The notes: generated from the letters alone by a model not told the origin. A stretch of DNA of 64,000 nucleotides from Paludibacterium sp. B53371 (GCF_018802765.1 NZ_CP069163.1:2614311-2678310), one strand, 5' to 3'. Numbered from the stretch's first letter, positions 46,083 through 57,795 are shown. Numbers and translations: made by a program.

Positions 46083-47390
46083 ATGTTGTCTCACCAGTTT
46101 GCGCTGCCATTTCGCGAGGCAGCCCCCTACATCAACACCTTTCGTGGCAAAACCTTCGTGCTGGCCATCAGTGGCGAGACCGTCGACAACGGCCATTTCC
46201 CGCAACTGGCACAAGACATCAACCTGCTGGTCAGCCTCGGCGTGCGCGTGGTTCTGGTGCACGGCATCCGCCCGCAAATCGACAAACTGCTGGCACGCCA
46301 CGGGCTGAACCGCCAGTTCCACCACCACCGCCGCATCACCGACGACGACACCATCGACGTCGTCAAACAGGCCGTTGGCCTGGCCAGACTCGACATCGAA
46401 GCCGCCCTCTCCACCGGCATGCCCAACTCACCGATGCACGGCGCCCACCTGCGCGTCGTCGGCGGCAACGTGCTGACCGCACAACCGCTCGGCGTCGTCG
46501 ACGGCGTCGACATGCAATACACCGGCCAGGTCCGCCGCCTCGACACCCAGGCCATCCACTCCTGGCTGGCCAACGGCGACCTGGTGCTGATGTCGCCCAT
46601 CGGCTACTCCCCCACCGGCGAAGCCTTCAACCTCACCATGGAAGAAGTCGCCACCGAAACCGCCATTGCCCTGCGCGCCGAAAAACTGATCTTCCTCATC
46701 GAAGGCATCGGCGTCCTCAACCAGGATGGCGAACTGATCCACAACATGACCGCCCAGCAGGCCGAAGAACTGCTCGCCACCGGCAACCTCAACGACGAAG
46801 CCCGGCTCTACCTGCCCTACAGCGTGCGCGCCACCCGCGAAGGCGTCACCCGCGCCCACCTGGTCAGCGACAGCGACGACGGCGCCCTGCTGACCGAACT
46901 CTTCACCTCCGCCGGCGCCGGCAGCATGATCGCCCGCGACCCGCTGGTCAAACTGCGCCCGGCCAACATCGACGACATCGGCGACCTCATGGGACTGATC
47001 CGCCCCCTGGAAGAACAAAACATCCTGGTCCGCCGCAGCCGCGAACACCTGGAAATGGAAATCGGCCGCTACACCGTGCTGGAACACGACAACCGCATCT
47101 ACGGCTGCGTCGCCATGCACCCCTTCCACGAAGCCGAAACCGCCGAACTCGCCTGCCTGGCCGTCTCGCCCGAACGCCGCAACAGCGGCTTTGGCGAAAT
47201 GCTGCTGCACCACGTCGAATACCAGGCACGCACCCAGGGACTCAGCTCACTATTCGTCCTCACCACCAAGACCGCCCACTGGTTCATCGAGCGCGGCTTC
47301 AGCGAGCAGCCCCCCAGCGCCCTGCCGGAGACCCGACAAAAGCTCTACAACCAGCAACGCCGCTCCAAAGTCTTCGTGAAAACCCTGTGA
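46083..47390 (+). CDS. argA: Amino-acid N-acetyltransferase (N-acetylglutamate synthase)
   Basis: First enzyme of arginine synthesis. The 435 residues have an amino-acid-kinase-like domain (about 1-285; REAAPYINTFRGKTFVLAISGE, VHGIRPQID) and a GNAT domain (about 290-430; LAVSPERRNSGFGEMLL for acetyl-CoA, KTAHWFIERGF). The start at 46083 matches the family; the frame opens 60 bases earlier. Arginine feedback inhibition via the kinase-like domain is expected. It is transcribed alone between ctpA and yggX. Confidence 0.96.
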   Translation: MLSHQFALPFREAAPYINTFRGKTFVLAISGETVDNGHFPQLAQDINLLVSLGVRVVLVHGIRPQIDKLLARHGLNRQFHHHRRITDDDTIDVVKQAVGLARLDIEAALSTGMPNSPMHGAHLRVVGGNVLTAQPLGVVDGVDMQYTGQVRRLDTQAIHSWLANGDLVLMSPIGYSPTGEAFNLTMEEVATETAIALRAEKLIFLIEGIGVLNQDGELIHNMTAQQAEELLATGNLNDEARLYLPYSVRATREGVTRAHLVSDSDDGALLTELFTSAGAGSMIARDPLVKLRPANIDDIGDLMGLIRPLEEQNILVRRSREHLEMEIGRYTVLEHDNRIYGCVAMHPFHEAETAELACLAVSPERRNSGFGEMLLHHVEYQARTQGLSSLFVLTTKTAHWFIERGFSEQPPSALPETRQKLYNQQRRSKVFVKTL

Positions 47391-47476
47391 GCCCCTACCC
47401 ACATCAAGGTTGGAGCCGATGACCGGATATGCCACAATAGCCGGCATAACTGATTTAACTGAATCAAGGATTTTCA

Positions 47477-47752
47477 ATGGCACGCACAGTTCAATGCATC
47501 AAGCTCGGCCGTGAAGCCGATGGTCTGGATTTCCCGCCGCTGCCCGGCCCGCTCGGCCAGCGCGTCTTCGAAAACGTTTCCAAAGAAGCCTGGCAAGGCT
47601 GGATTCGCTACCAGACCATGCTGATCAACGAAAACCGCCTGAGCCTGGCCGACCAGCGTGCGCGACAATACCTGTCGCAACAGCTGGAAGCCTATTTCTT
47701 TGGCGAGGGTGCCGATACCCCAACTGGGTACGTTCCACCAGCAGGTCAATGA
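47477..47752 (+). CDS. yggX: Oxidative damage protection protein YggX
   Basis: A 91-residue cytoplasmic protein that protects iron-sulphur proteins and is linked to Fe(II) trafficking. It begins [27 protein letters not shown], with the functionally important Cys7, and has [20 protein letters not shown] in the middle. Length and sequence fit the family well. It has its own ribosome site and a downstream terminator. Confidence 0.97.
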   Translation: MARTVQCIKLGREADGLDFPPLPGPLGQRVFENVSKEAWQGWIRYQTMLINENRLSLADQRARQYLSQQLEAYFFGEGADTPTGYVPPAGQ

Positions 47753-47758
47753 AACATA

Positions 47759-47790
47759 ATAAAAGCCCGGTATACTGGGCTTTTTTCTTT
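47759..47790 (+). terminator. Rho-independent terminator after yggX
   Basis: Stem AAGCCC/GGGCTT around GGTATACT with a strong T-run (TTTTTTCTTTTT). Confidence 0.85.
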
Positions 47791-47813
47791 TTGACTTCCG
47801 CACGGACTGCACC

Positions 47814-49871
47814 ATGGCAAACCAAGAAGAAACCATGCTCAACCGCGAACTGGGACTGATCGAATTCAACCGCCGCGTCCTGGCACAGGCGGAAGACCCC
47901 AGACTGCCCCTGCTAGAGCGACTGAAATTCCTCTGCATCGTCTCCTCCAACCTGGACGAATTCTTTGAAGTCCGCGTCGCCTGGCTCAAGGAAGTCAAAG
48001 AGCACACCCCCGAACGCATCCTCGCCGACGGCAGCAACGCCGAACAATGCCTGGCCAAAGTCTGCGCCGCCGCCCGCCAGCTGATCCGCGAACAATACGG
48101 CGTCATGCGCGAAGTCATCTTCCCGGCCCTGCGCGAAGAAAACATCCAGTTCCTGCGCCGCAACGAATGGACCATCGAGCAGCAAGAGTGGGTCAAAGAC
48201 TTCTTCCACCGCGAACTGCTGCCCATCCTCACCCCCATCGGACTCGACCCCTCCCACCCCTTCCCCAAGGTGCTGAACAAGAGTCTGAACTTTGCCGTCG
48301 AACTCGAAGGCCGCGACGCCTTCGGCCGCCAGTCCGGCATCGCCATCGTCCAGGCCCCGCGCATCCTGCCGCGCGTCATCAAACTACCGGCAGAAATCAG
48401 CGACGGCCACCGCCACACCTTCGTCTTCCTCTCCTCCATCCTGCACTCCCACGTGCACGAACTGTTCCTCGGCATGACGGTCAAGGGCTGCTACCAGTTC
48501 CGCGTCACCCGCAACAGCGAACTGAACCTCGAAGAGGAAGACATGAAAAACCTGCGCACCGCCCTGCAAGGCGAGCTGCGCCACCGCCAGTTCGGCGATG
48601 CCGTCCGGCTCGAAGTTGCCGACACCTGTCCGGCCCATATGGAAGAATTCCTGCTGACCCAGTTCGGCCTCGACCCGCGTGACGTCTTCCGCGTCGACGG
48701 CCCGGTCAACCTGGTACGCCTGATGTCCCTGCCCGACCTCGTCGACCGCCCGGACCTTAAATTCAAACCCTTCATCCCCAGCCTGCCACCGCAACTGGAG
48801 AAAAAAGTCGGACTATTCGACGCCATCAGCCAGGGCGACATCCTGCTGCACCACCCCTACCAGAGCTTCCAGCCGGTCATCGACCTGCTTAACCTGGCCG
48901 CCACCGACCCGCAAGTGGTGGCCATCAAGATGACCGTCTACCGCACCGGCACCGACTCCGTCCTCATGGACTCGCTGATCGCCGCGGCCCGCGCCGGCAA
49001 ACAAGTCACCGTGGTCGTCGAACTCATGGCCCGTTTCGACGAAGAAGCCAACATCAGCTGGGCCTCCCTGCTGGAAGATGCCGGCGCCCACGTGGTCTAC
49101 GGCGTCTTCGGCTACAAAGTCCACGCCAAAATGCTCATGGTGGTACGACGCGAAGAACGCGGCCTCAAACGCTACGTACATCTGGGCACCGGCAACTACC
49201 ACCCGCGCACCGCGCGCATGTACACCGACTTCGGCCTGCTGACCTGCAACGAAAAAGTCGCCAGCGACGTCAACGACATCTTCGTCCAGCTCACCGGCCT
49301 CGGCCGCGCCAGCAAACTGCACCTGCTGCACCAGAGCCCCTTCACCCTGCACAGCATGATCCTCGAATCCATCGAGCGCGAAATCCAGAACGCCGAAGCC
49401 GGCCGCCCGGCCCAGATCATGGCCAAGATGAACGCCCTGCTCGACCCGCAGGTCATCGCCGCGCTCTACCGCGCCAGCCAGGCCGGCGTCAAAATCCAGC
49501 TCATCGTGCGCGGCGTTTGCGCCCTGCGCCCCGGCGTCCCCGGCATGTCCGAAAACATCACCGTACGCTCCATCGTCGGCCGCTTCCTCGAACACCCGCG
49601 CGTGTTCTACTTCTACAACGACCGCGAAGAAAACCTCTACATCGCCAGTGCCGACTGGATGGGCCGCAACTTCTTCCGCCGCATCGAAAGCTGCGTGCCG
49701 ATCATCGACCCCAAACTCAAGCGCCGCCTGATCAAGGAAGCCCTGCGCCTCTACCTGGAAGACAACGTCAACGCCTGGGAAATGCAGCCCGACGGCAGCT
49801 ACCGGCGCAAAAACGTGCGCGGCCGCTTACGCTGCGCCCAAGATACCCTGCTCGAGGAATACACCCGCTGA
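47814..49871 (+). CDS. ppk1: Polyphosphate kinase 1
   Basis: Makes long-chain polyphosphate from ATP at the membrane. The 685 residues contain LNRELGLIEFNRRVLAQAEDP at the start, FLCIVSSNLDEFFEVRVAWLKE, KMTVYRTGTDSVLMDSL, the autophosphorylated histidine in GYKVHAKMLMVVR, GTGNYHPRTARMYTDFGL and a second phospholipase-D-like part NLYIASADWMGRNFFRRIE. A second in-frame Met at codon 8 (47835) may be the real start. It follows the yggX terminator. Confidence 0.96.
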   Translation: MANQEETMLNRELGLIEFNRRVLAQAEDPRLPLLERLKFLCIVSSNLDEFFEVRVAWLKEVKEHTPERILADGSNAEQCLAKVCAAARQLIREQYGVMREVIFPALREENIQFLRRNEWTIEQQEWVKDFFHRELLPILTPIGLDPSHPFPKVLNKSLNFAVELEGRDAFGRQSGIAIVQAPRILPRVIKLPAEISDGHRHTFVFLSSILHSHVHELFLGMTVKGCYQFRVTRNSELNLEEEDMKNLRTALQGELRHRQFGDAVRLEVADTCPAHMEEFLLTQFGLDPRDVFRVDGPVNLVRLMSLPDLVDRPDLKFKPFIPSLPPQLEKKVGLFDAISQGDILLHHPYQSFQPVIDLLNLAATDPQVVAIKMTVYRTGTDSVLMDSLIAAARAGKQVTVVVELMARFDEEANISWASLLEDAGAHVVYGVFGYKVHAKMLMVVRREERGLKRYVHLGTGNYHPRTARMYTDFGLLTCNEKVASDVNDIFVQLTGLGRASKLHLLHQSPFTLHSMILESIEREIQNAEAGRPAQIMAKMNALLDPQVIAALYRASQAGVKIQLIVRGVCALRPGVPGMSENITVRSIVGRFLEHPRVFYFYNDREENLYIASADWMGRNFFRRIESCVPIIDPKLKRRLIKEALRLYLEDNVNAWEMQPDGSYRRKNVRGRLRCAQDTLLEEYTR

Positions 49872-49920
49872 CCGCGTGGTAAAATCCCTCTTTTTCTGAC
49901 TTAGCTTTCGGCAGATAAAC

Positions 49921-51585
<1,665 letters not shown>

Positions 51586-51603
51586 TCGACACCGAAGCCA
51601 CCC

Positions 51604-51632
51604 AAAGCAGCCTCGCGGCTGCTTTTTTTGCA
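51604..51632 (+). terminator. Rho-independent terminator after ettA
   Basis: Stem AAAGCAGCC/GGCTGCTTT with loop TCGC, followed by TTTT. Confidence 0.85.
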
Positions 51633-51742
51633 CTTCCGCACCACAATGCGCATGTCATGACCTGCGAAGCCACGCAGATGTCGTAATATGAATCAATGCG
51701 TCCGGGAAACTGTCAGAAAACCAAAAACCAGGAGAAGTGAAC

Positions 51743-52867
51743 ATGTTCGGATGGGGCAAACAGCGGGACAACACCAGTGCGGAGCGTACCGAGCTGGCAC
51801 GCCTGAAAAGCGTACTCGACCTGTCAGACCACCTGGTCATGCTGGCCGACAACAGCCAGGACAACCTGGTGTTCTACATGAACCGTACCGCCCGCCAGGC
51901 CTTCAACCAGCACCGCGAAGCCCTCAACCGTCACCTCAACAACGGCCACGACGTGCAGAACGCGTTCGGCCAGAGCATCCACCAACTCCACCAGGACCCG
52001 CAACGCAGCCGCTCACTGTTTGCCGACCTCAAGGCGCGCCGCATCAGCGAACACGAAGCCCTGATGCAGATCGGCGAGCTGATCTTCAAAGCCCGGCTGG
52101 AACCCCTCTGGCACAGCGAACGCCCCGGCGAAATCGACTGCTTCCTCGCCACCTTCATGGACGTCACCGCCAAAGAACGCGCCCGCGCCCTCGAGGCCGA
52201 CAAAGACAGCCACCGCAGCGACCTGCGCAGCCGCGTGGCCGAAGTCTCCGGCAGCATGACCAGCCTCGGCCACAGCATCAACGAAGTCGCCGAACAGACC
52301 GCCTCCGTCTCCGAATCCGCCAGCGTCATGCTGGCCGAGACCCACACCGGCGTCGACATCCTCAGCCAGACCAGCCAGAGCATGAACGGCGTCGGCAACA
52401 TGGTGCGCCAGACGGCACAGAACCTCGAAGAACTCGGCAAACGCTCGGAAACCATCGGCCAGATCGTCAACGTGATTCGCGAGATTGCCGACCAGACCAA
52501 CCTGCTGGCACTGAACGCCGCCATCGAAGCCGCCCGTGCCGGCGAACAGGGACGCGGCTTTGCCGTGGTGGCCGACGAAGTACGCAAACTGGCCGAACGC
52601 ACCGCCAAAGCCACCGGCGAGATCTCCACCATGATTGGCGACATCCAGCGCGAGGTGAAGCAAAACGTGGCCGTGATTGAAGACGGACGGCAAAAAGTGG
52701 AAACCACCGAACAGGACTTCCGCCGCGCCGAAGAGGCATTAACCAAAATTGTGGACGAGCTGGTCGCACTGCGAGACGCCGTGACCCATATCGCCTACTC
52801 CGCCGAGCAGGAATCCGCCACCACGCTCAAAGTCGCCCGCCAGCTGCAGGACATGATCAAGGCGTAA
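51743..52867 (+). CDS. Soluble methyl-accepting chemotaxis protein with PAS-like N-terminus
   Basis: A 374-residue cytoplasmic chemoreceptor. A PAS-like domain (about 20-150; [24 protein letters not shown] and [13 protein letters not shown]) is joined to an MCP signalling domain whose hairpin tip reads [44 protein letters not shown]. There is no membrane segment and no HAMP. The ATG at 51743 follows GGAGAA; the GTG at 51737 is in frame. Its 3' end overlaps the convergent cyclase gene by 11 bases. The signal is unknown; redox or energy taxis is plausible. Confidence 0.9.
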   Translation: MFGWGKQRDNTSAERTELARLKSVLDLSDHLVMLADNSQDNLVFYMNRTARQAFNQHREALNRHLNNGHDVQNAFGQSIHQLHQDPQRSRSLFADLKARRISEHEALMQIGELIFKARLEPLWHSERPGEIDCFLATFMDVTAKERARALEADKDSHRSDLRSRVAEVSGSMTSLGHSINEVAEQTASVSESASVMLAETHTGVDILSQTSQSMNGVGNMVRQTAQNLEELGKRSETIGQIVNVIREIADQTNLLALNAAIEAARAGEQGRGFAVVADEVRKLAERTAKATGEISTMIGDIQREVKQNVAVIEDGRQKVETTEQDFRRAEEALTKIVDELVALRDAVTHIAYSAEQESATTLKVARQLQDMIKA

Positions 52868-54050
52868 GCTGCAAGGCACCGGCCTGACGCTGCTCCGCTG
52901 CCGTCACCAGCCGGTTGCCGCCATCGCGCTTGGCCTGATACATACGGACATCGGCGAACTCCACCAGCGTATGCCAGTCCTCCAGGCCATCCGCCTGCCG
53001 CTCGGCCAGCCCGATGCTGCAGGTCAGCAGCGAACCATCCGGCCGCCGTCCCAGCCCATTCTCCAGCACCCGCAACAGCGCCTGACGCGCCTGCTGCATA
53101 TCGGTATTCGGCATCAGCAGCAAAAACTCCTCGCCGCCCCAGCGAATCAGAATGTCACCATGGCGCAGACTGCGCGAAATCGAGCGATTGACCTGCTGCA
53201 ACACCCGGTCGCCGGCCTCGTGCCCATACTCGTCATTGATCTTCTTGAAACTGTCCAGATCGACAAATGCCACCGACAGCGGCGTATTGTGGCGCCGGGC
53301 ATAACTTTGCTGCAGCGCCAGCAGCTCCTCGCCGCTGCGACGGGAAAACATGCCGGTCAGCGGGTCGTGAATCGTCTGATTCACCAGGGCAATAATGAAA
53401 GCCAGCTGACTCAGACTGGCCAGACTGCCCACCCCCGCCAGCAACACCAGCAACCACAGCTGCGCACCAAAAGACGGCAAATTCACCTCATGCCAGTTAA
53501 AGGCATACGCCACCATATTGGCCGCCAGCACCGCCAGCGAAAACAACACCGTCTCGATCAACGTCAGCGGGAAAATCGCCATACCCGCCAGCAACACAAA
53601 CGGCAGGAAAGCATAACCGGCACTCATCGCGGCCGCCGCACCCTGCAAGTGCTGATCCACCAGCAACATGTGCGACACCAGATAGAACACCGTCGGAATG
53701 GCAAACAGCGCCACCATGGCACGATAGGCATGGCGCATGCGCCCATTGCGCGGCAGCAGCACCACCAGCGCGACAAACGCACAGGTGGCCACCAGACGCA
53801 GCAGCGCCAGGCGCAGCCACAGCGACAAGGGCAGCGTGACCATATCCACCACCACCCACAGCGGCGTCAGCACTGCAAACAGCGAAGCAAACAGCCGCAC
53901 CCGATTGAGAATCATCTGGGCACGCCGGAACACGATCAACGGCATGTGCAGGCGCGGGCTGACCAGCCAGCCGGTTTCATTCGGCTCGACTTCCCCCGGC
54001 AGCATGCCGAGCAACCATTGCCATAGCAGATTAGCGAGATACATCGTCAT
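52857..54050 (-). CDS. Membrane diguanylate cyclase
   Basis: A 397-residue c-di-GMP synthase. Six predicted membrane helices lie between about residues 50 and 225 (e.g. [36 protein letters not shown]). A GGDEF domain follows, starting [18 protein letters not shown], with the active site RWGGEEF and an inhibitory site RHGD exactly five residues upstream. The N-terminal helices are not a recognised sensory class such as MASE1. It is convergent with the soluble chemoreceptor gene. Confidence 0.92.
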   Translation of the reverse strand: MTMYLANLLWQWLLGMLPGEVEPNETGWLVSPRLHMPLIVFRRAQMILNRVRLFASLFAVLTPLWVVVDMVTLPLSLWLRLALLRLVATCAFVALVVLLPRNGRMRHAYRAMVALFAIPTVFYLVSHMLLVDQHLQGAAAAMSAGYAFLPFVLLAGMAIFPLTLIETVLFSLAVLAANMVAYAFNWHEVNLPSFGAQLWLLVLLAGVGSLASLSQLAFIIALVNQTIHDPLTGMFSRRSGEELLALQQSYARRHNTPLSVAFVDLDSFKKINDEYGHEAGDRVLQQVNRSISRSLRHGDILIRWGGEEFLLLMPNTDMQQARQALLRVLENGLGRRPDGSLLTCSIGLAERQADGLEDWHTLVEFADVRMYQAKRDGGNRLVTAAEQRQAGALQLTP

Positions 54051-54162
54051 TCCAGCGAAGAGTCCATTTCATTTTATCCACAGCTAGATAAAAAGAACAT
54101 AGGCATATTCAAAACAATCATATGGGATGCAGATGCATAAGGAAGGCAACCGGGCGCAGAAA

Positions 54163-54193
54163 ACAAAAAAGCACCTGACGAGATCAGGTGCTT
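54163..54193 (-). terminator. Rho-independent terminator of the tRNA cluster
   Basis: Stem AAGCACCTGA/TCAGGTGCTT with loop CGAGA; on the minus strand a T-run follows (A-run at 54165-54170). Confidence 0.85.
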
Positions 54194-54213
54194 CTTGAAT
54201 ACTAACCGGTCCT

Positions 54214-54289
54214 TGGCGTCCCCACGGGGATTCGAACCCCGGTTACCGCCGTGAAAGGGCGATGTCCTAGGCCTCTAGACGATGGGGAC
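54214..54289 (-). tRNA. tRNA-Glu (anticodon TTC)
   Basis: 76 bases with CCA. Acceptor arms GTCCCCA/TGGGGAC pair, the anticodon loop CTTTCAC carries TTC, the T-loop motif GGTTCGAATCC is present. It closely resembles E. coli tRNA-Glu. Last of three tRNAs downstream of lysC. Confidence 0.96.
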
Positions 54290-54295
54290 CAGGAG

Positions 54296-54372
54296 TGGCG
54301 CACCCGGAGCGATTCGAACGCCCGACCCTCTGGTTCGTAGCCAGATACTCTATCCAACTGAGCTACGGGTGC
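54296..54372 (-). tRNA. tRNA-Arg (anticodon ACG)
   Basis: 77 bases with CCA. Acceptor arms GCACCCG/CGGGTGC, anticodon stem TCTGG/CCAGA around CTACGAA, so anticodon ACG (A34 likely edited to inosine by TadA). Middle gene of the tRNA cluster, six bases from tRNA-Glu. Confidence 0.96.
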
Positions 54373-54382
54373 GCGGGAGGTC

Positions 54383-54475
54383 TGGCGGAGAAAGAGGGAT
54401 TCGAACCCTCGATACAGGTTTTGCCCGTATGCACCCTTAGCAGGGGTGTGCCTTCGACCACTCGGCCATTTCTCC
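54383..54475 (-). tRNA. tRNA-Ser (anticodon GCT)
   Basis: 93 bases with CCA and the long variable arm of class II tRNAs. Acceptor arms GGAGAAA/TTTCTCC, anticodon loop TGCTAAG, anticodon GCT for AGC/AGU. It lies 47 bases after the lysC stop and may be processed from the same transcript. Confidence 0.96.
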
Positions 54476-54522
54476 GTTCAGAGGGTTGCGATATTAAGGA
54501 ATGCCGCTCCCTCTGTCAAGCC

Positions 54523-55752
54523 TTAATCTTCCTGATCCAGGGAAAAAGCTTTATGCAACACGCGAACGGCCAATTCCAGGTACTTTTCATCCACCAGCAC
54601 CGACACCTTGATTTCCGACGTGGAGATCAACTGAATGTTGATGCCCTCCTCCGCCAGGGTACGGAACATGGTCGATGCGACCCCACAGTGCGAGCGCATG
54701 CCGACACCAACGATGGACAGCTTGGCCACCTTGTCATTGGCATCAATCTTGGCGGCACCGATATGAGCCTGCACATCGCGCAGAATGGTCAGCGAACGCT
54801 GGAACTCGCCGCGCGGCACGGTAAAGGAAAAGTCCGTGGTACCGTTTTCGCCGACATTCTGAATGATCATGTCCACTTCAATATTGGCGTCGGCAATCGG
54901 GCCGAGAATCTGGTAGGCAATGCCCGGCTTGTCCGGCACCCCTTTGACATTGATGCGCGCTTCATTGCGGTCAAATGCGATGCCTGCCACGACTGCCTTT
55001 TCCATATTCTCATCTTCCTCAAACGTAATCAGCGTACCTTCACCTTCGTCCTCTTCGAAACTGGACAACACCCGCAGGCGAACGCGGTATTTGCCGGCAA
55101 ACTCCACCGAGCGGATCTGCAGCACCTTGGAGCCCAGGCTGGCCATCTCGATCATTTCTTCAAACGTGATGGTTTTCAGCCGGCGCGCCTCCGGCACCAC
55201 ACGCGGATCGGTGGTATACACCCCGTCCACGTCGGTATAGATCTGGCACTCCTCCGCCCCCAGGGCCGCCGCCAGCGCCACCGCCGAGGTATCCGAACCA
55301 CCGCGCCCCAGTGTGGTGATATGCCCCAGCTCATCCACCCCCTGGAAGCCGGCCACGATCACCACCTTGCCGGCGGCCAGATCGCTGCGGATCTCTTCTT
55401 CATCAATGGACTGAATACGCGCCTTGCCATGCGAACTGTCGGTCGTGACCCGCACCTGCCAGCCACAATAGCTGTGCGCGGGAACACCGATCTCCTGCAG
55501 TGCCATGGCCAGCAAACCGATCGTGACCTGCTCGCCGGTGGACACCACCACATCCAGCTCGCGAGGGTCCGGCTGCGCCTGGATCTCATTGGCCAGGGCG
55601 ATAAGGCGATTGGTCTCGCCGCTCATCGCCGACACCACGATCACCAGATCATGCCCCTGTGCCTTCCAACGGGCGACACGCCGAGCCACGTTCTTGATAC
55701 GCTCCGTGGTGCCGACTGACGTGCCCCCGTACTTTTGTACGATTAGTGCCAT
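54523..55752 (-). CDS. lysC: Aspartate kinase, monofunctional
   Basis: First step of the lysine/threonine/methionine pathway. The 409 residues start MALIVQKYGGTSVGTTERIKNVA (frame opens 147 bases earlier without family similarity). The kinase domain has TLGRGGSDTSAVALAAALGAEECQIYTDVDGVYTTDPRVVP; the C-terminus carries two ACT domains (about 265-405) for feedback by lysine and/or threonine. The start region lies just before the tRNA-Ala gene on the other strand. Confidence 0.96.
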   Translation of the reverse strand: MALIVQKYGGTSVGTTERIKNVARRVARWKAQGHDLVIVVSAMSGETNRLIALANEIQAQPDPRELDVVVSTGEQVTIGLLAMALQEIGVPAHSYCGWQVRVTTDSSHGKARIQSIDEEEIRSDLAAGKVVIVAGFQGVDELGHITTLGRGGSDTSAVALAAALGAEECQIYTDVDGVYTTDPRVVPEARRLKTITFEEMIEMASLGSKVLQIRSVEFAGKYRVRLRVLSSFEEDEGEGTLITFEEDENMEKAVVAGIAFDRNEARINVKGVPDKPGIAYQILGPIADANIEVDMIIQNVGENGTTDFSFTVPRGEFQRSLTILRDVQAHIGAAKIDANDKVAKLSIVGVGMRSHCGVASTMFRTLAEEGINIQLISTSEIKVSVLVDEKYLELAVRVLHKAFSLDQED

Positions 55753-55901
55753 GCTCTTTGTCTTTTGAATTTTGTGGAATGTCGAGCTTCGATTAATGCC
55801 GCAAGCGGACAAGAAAAGCAAGCAGCATGGCGGCATATCCGGCATTTTCTGCTGCGTCGCAACAGCAGGCCACGGATCACTCTGAAAAGGCGGGAACAAA
55901 C

Positions 55902-55930
55902 TTGTCAGCCCAGAGCGGCCTCTTTAGAAT
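55902..55930 (+). promoter_or_regulatory. Promoter of tRNA-Ala
   Basis: -35 TTGTCA (55902-55907) and -10 TAGAAT (55925-55930), each five of six to consensus, with the ideal 17-base spacer, ending 14 bases before the tRNA. Confidence 0.75.
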
Positions 55931-55944
55931 TTATGCCATTCTTC

Positions 55945-56020
55945 GGGCCGGTAGCTCAGCTGGGAGAGCGCTGCGTTCGCAATGCAGAGGTCGGGAGTTC
56001 GATCCTCCTTCGGTCCACCA
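55945..56020 (+). tRNA. tRNA-Ala (anticodon CGC)
   Basis: 76 bases with CCA. Acceptor arms GGGCCGG/TCGGTCC (with two G-T pairs), anticodon loop TTCGCAA, so anticodon CGC, D-arm AGCTCAGCTGGGAGAG. It marks the change from core chromosome to accessory DNA and is a likely integration site; no second copy of its 3' end is seen within the window. Confidence 0.95.
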
Positions 56021-56179
56021 TCAACACCCCTAGTAAATCAACTAGTTATCAGTACAACTCTTTATTGGCATGAATGCCAATTTAGAGTAATTCTGCAACA
56101 TCAGTGGCCCAATAATGGCCCCACCCTGCTTGACCCTATACTCCACGTTGCTATACATTATTGTTAATGCTAGATGGAT
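56021..56179. other. Island left edge, non-coding
   Basis: 159 bases after tRNA-Ala with higher A+T. It has a perfect inverted repeat TTGGCAT/ATGCCAA (56065-56080, two-base spacer) and a near-repeat of GGCCCAATAATGGCCCC. No gene or integrase is seen here. Confidence 0.4.
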
Positions 56180-56527
56180 TCATGCCGCCATCCACGATGA
56201 CTGGATTAAATAAACGGATAACCAGTCATATGCTTGCTCCAGGTTGTTTGTGAGGCCAATCGGAAGCAGGACAGGCATCTGAGGCAGGACCTCGCCGGCA
56301 TATAGCTCTCCACCCTCAATGGGTTTTCCAAGGCGGATCAAAGCGTGGAGCAAAAGTGCAGGACCGTTCGCTGGGCCAGCTTCCGCTGAGAAGCTATCCA
56401 ACAGCACATTAGCCCATCGATGGGCTAGCCTCTCCAACCATTGACTACTCCTCGGTGGGCCGCCACGCCAGGGACATGGCTTCGCCGTGTCTGGAGTCAA
56501 TGGCTTGGAGTCTCCCATGTCTGCCAT
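56180..56527 (-). CDS. Hypothetical protein
   Basis: An open frame for 115 residues with no motif I recognise. The middle (WLERLAHRWANVLLDSF, PALLLHALIRLGKPIEGGELYAGEVLP) reads like a small helical protein with normal composition. Its start would overlap the divergent AlpA-like gene by about 11-40 bases, which lowers confidence; a later Met (codon 4) also exists. It could be a decayed fragment at the island edge. Confidence 0.3.
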   Translation of the reverse strand: MADMGDSKPLTPDTAKPCPWRGGPPRSSQWLERLAHRWANVLLDSFSAEAGPANGPALLLHALIRLGKPIEGGELYAGEVLPQMPVLLPIGLTNNLEQAYDWLSVYLIQSSWMAA

Positions 56528-56837
56528 TACCCCCCATCAGGAAGAAGCTGTAACCTCCTCTGCTGCTCCGCGTATTCTATTCATTGAACAGGTTTCCGCC
56601 ATCATCGGCAAAAGCGTAACGACAATCCGCACCTGCACGACCAACGAAAAGTACAAGCACCTCATCCCCCGACCGTTCAAGTTTCCACATAGCCGCCGCC
56701 TCGTGTGGTTCGAAAAGGATGTGCTAGAGTGGCTCGCCGCAGCACAACCTGTCAGCCCGCCAGCAAAACGCCGCAGAGGCCGCCCTACCAAACAAGAGCA
56801 ACTCGGGCGTGAGCGCATTGCTGGAGGCCAAGAATGA
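56517..56837 (+). CDS. AlpA/MerR-like helix-turn-helix DNA-binding protein
   Basis: A 106-residue protein (from ATG 56517; a GTG at 56487 is in frame). The winged-HTH excisionase-like region reads ILFIEQVSAIIGKSVTTIRTC, followed by LIPRPFKFPHSRRLVWFEKDVLEWL, the pattern of AlpA/Xis-type regulators of mobile elements; the tail is basic (KRRRGRPTKQEQ). Such proteins regulate integrase or replication genes. The stop overlaps the next gene by four bases (ATGA), so it is translationally coupled to the replication initiator. Confidence 0.75.
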   Translation: MSAITPHQEEAVTSSAAPRILFIEQVSAIIGKSVTTIRTCTTNEKYKHLIPRPFKFPHSRRLVWFEKDVLEWLAAAQPVSPPAKRRRGRPTKQEQLGRERIAGGQE

Positions 56838-57766
56838 GCGATAGCGTACAACAGCTGCTCGCCCAGGTTCTCGAGCACGCAAAGCGGACACAGAGGCGCC
56901 GGAATTCAGAGGCGAGTAATCAAGTCAAATTGTCATGCGAGAAAACAGGGCAGCTTCCACTGTGGCCTGAGTCTGTCCGAGATGTACCTAATGGACTACT
57001 TCGATCAGCTCTGTTCGGTGTAGCCAACAGCCGGCACTACTTGGAGCGAGAGCGGCTTGCTGCACCGGATGGCATCGAGATTTTCTACACCGGACAACGC
57101 CTCGATCAGGATGATCTGGAAACCTATGAGAACGTCCTTCATGTAGCGCGCTTGCACAAGATTGGCGAATCCTGCCGGGTGTCATCTTATGCATTGCTAA
57201 AGCTTTCAGGTCTGAGCGACAGCGGCAAAAATAGAGGGACACTTGTTGAGCGACTAACACGGCTCCGGGCAAATGCTGTCGAGATAAGGCAGGGCCAGCA
57301 TATTTACATCGGCGGTCTGCTCGATCAGGCATACAAAGACGAAAAAACGAGGGGCTGGATCATAGCCTTGAATCCAAAATTGGGAAGCTTGTTCGCGCCC
57401 GATCAGTTCACTCGGATTGAATGGGGAATACGCCACGCCTTGAAGAGAAAACCGTTAGCGCAGTGGCTATACGGATTCTACGCAAGCCATGCCAGGCCGT
57501 ATCCCATCAAAGTCGAGACATTACGCAAGCTAAGCGGCAGTGAAACTAAACGTTTAGATCACTTTAGGGAAAATCTACGAAAAGCTCTCGATGCCATTAG
57601 TAGGACCTGTGGATCGTTTGGCGAGGAGTTCTGCTACACGATTTGCGTAGATAGAGACCTAGTGCACGTTACAAAAGCAGCCAGCGCTAGCCAGCGACGG
57701 CACCTTGCCAAGAAATTTACAGCAGCAGAAACGAAAGCACGCCGTAGATTTGATATCAACTCGTAG
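56834..57766 (+). CDS. TrfA-like plasmid replication initiator
   Basis: A 310-residue protein resembling TrfA, the iteron-binding initiator of IncP plasmids: VPNGLLRSALFGVANSRHYLE, IEIFYTGQRLDQDDLETYENVLHVAR, VSSYALLKLSGLSDSGKN, LVERLTRLRANAVEIRQG and GWIIALNPKLGSLFAPDQFTRIEW fit the conserved core, two winged-helix units in Rep proteins. It is coupled to the AlpA-like gene. A 22-bp iteron array begins 30 bases after its stop, which supports the role directly. Whether it still drives replication in the chromosome is unknown. Confidence 0.8.
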   Translation: MSDSVQQLLAQVLEHAKRTQRRRNSEASNQVKLSCEKTGQLPLWPESVRDVPNGLLRSALFGVANSRHYLERERLAAPDGIEIFYTGQRLDQDDLETYENVLHVARLHKIGESCRVSSYALLKLSGLSDSGKNRGTLVERLTRLRANAVEIRQGQHIYIGGLLDQAYKDEKTRGWIIALNPKLGSLFAPDQFTRIEWGIRHALKRKPLAQWLYGFYASHARPYPIKVETLRKLSGSETKRLDHFRENLRKALDAISRTCGSFGEEFCYTICVDRDLVHVTKAASASQRRHLAKKFTAAETKARRRFDINS

Positions 57767-57795
57767 CGGGTAAAGTATGGTTTTCGCAACGAGGC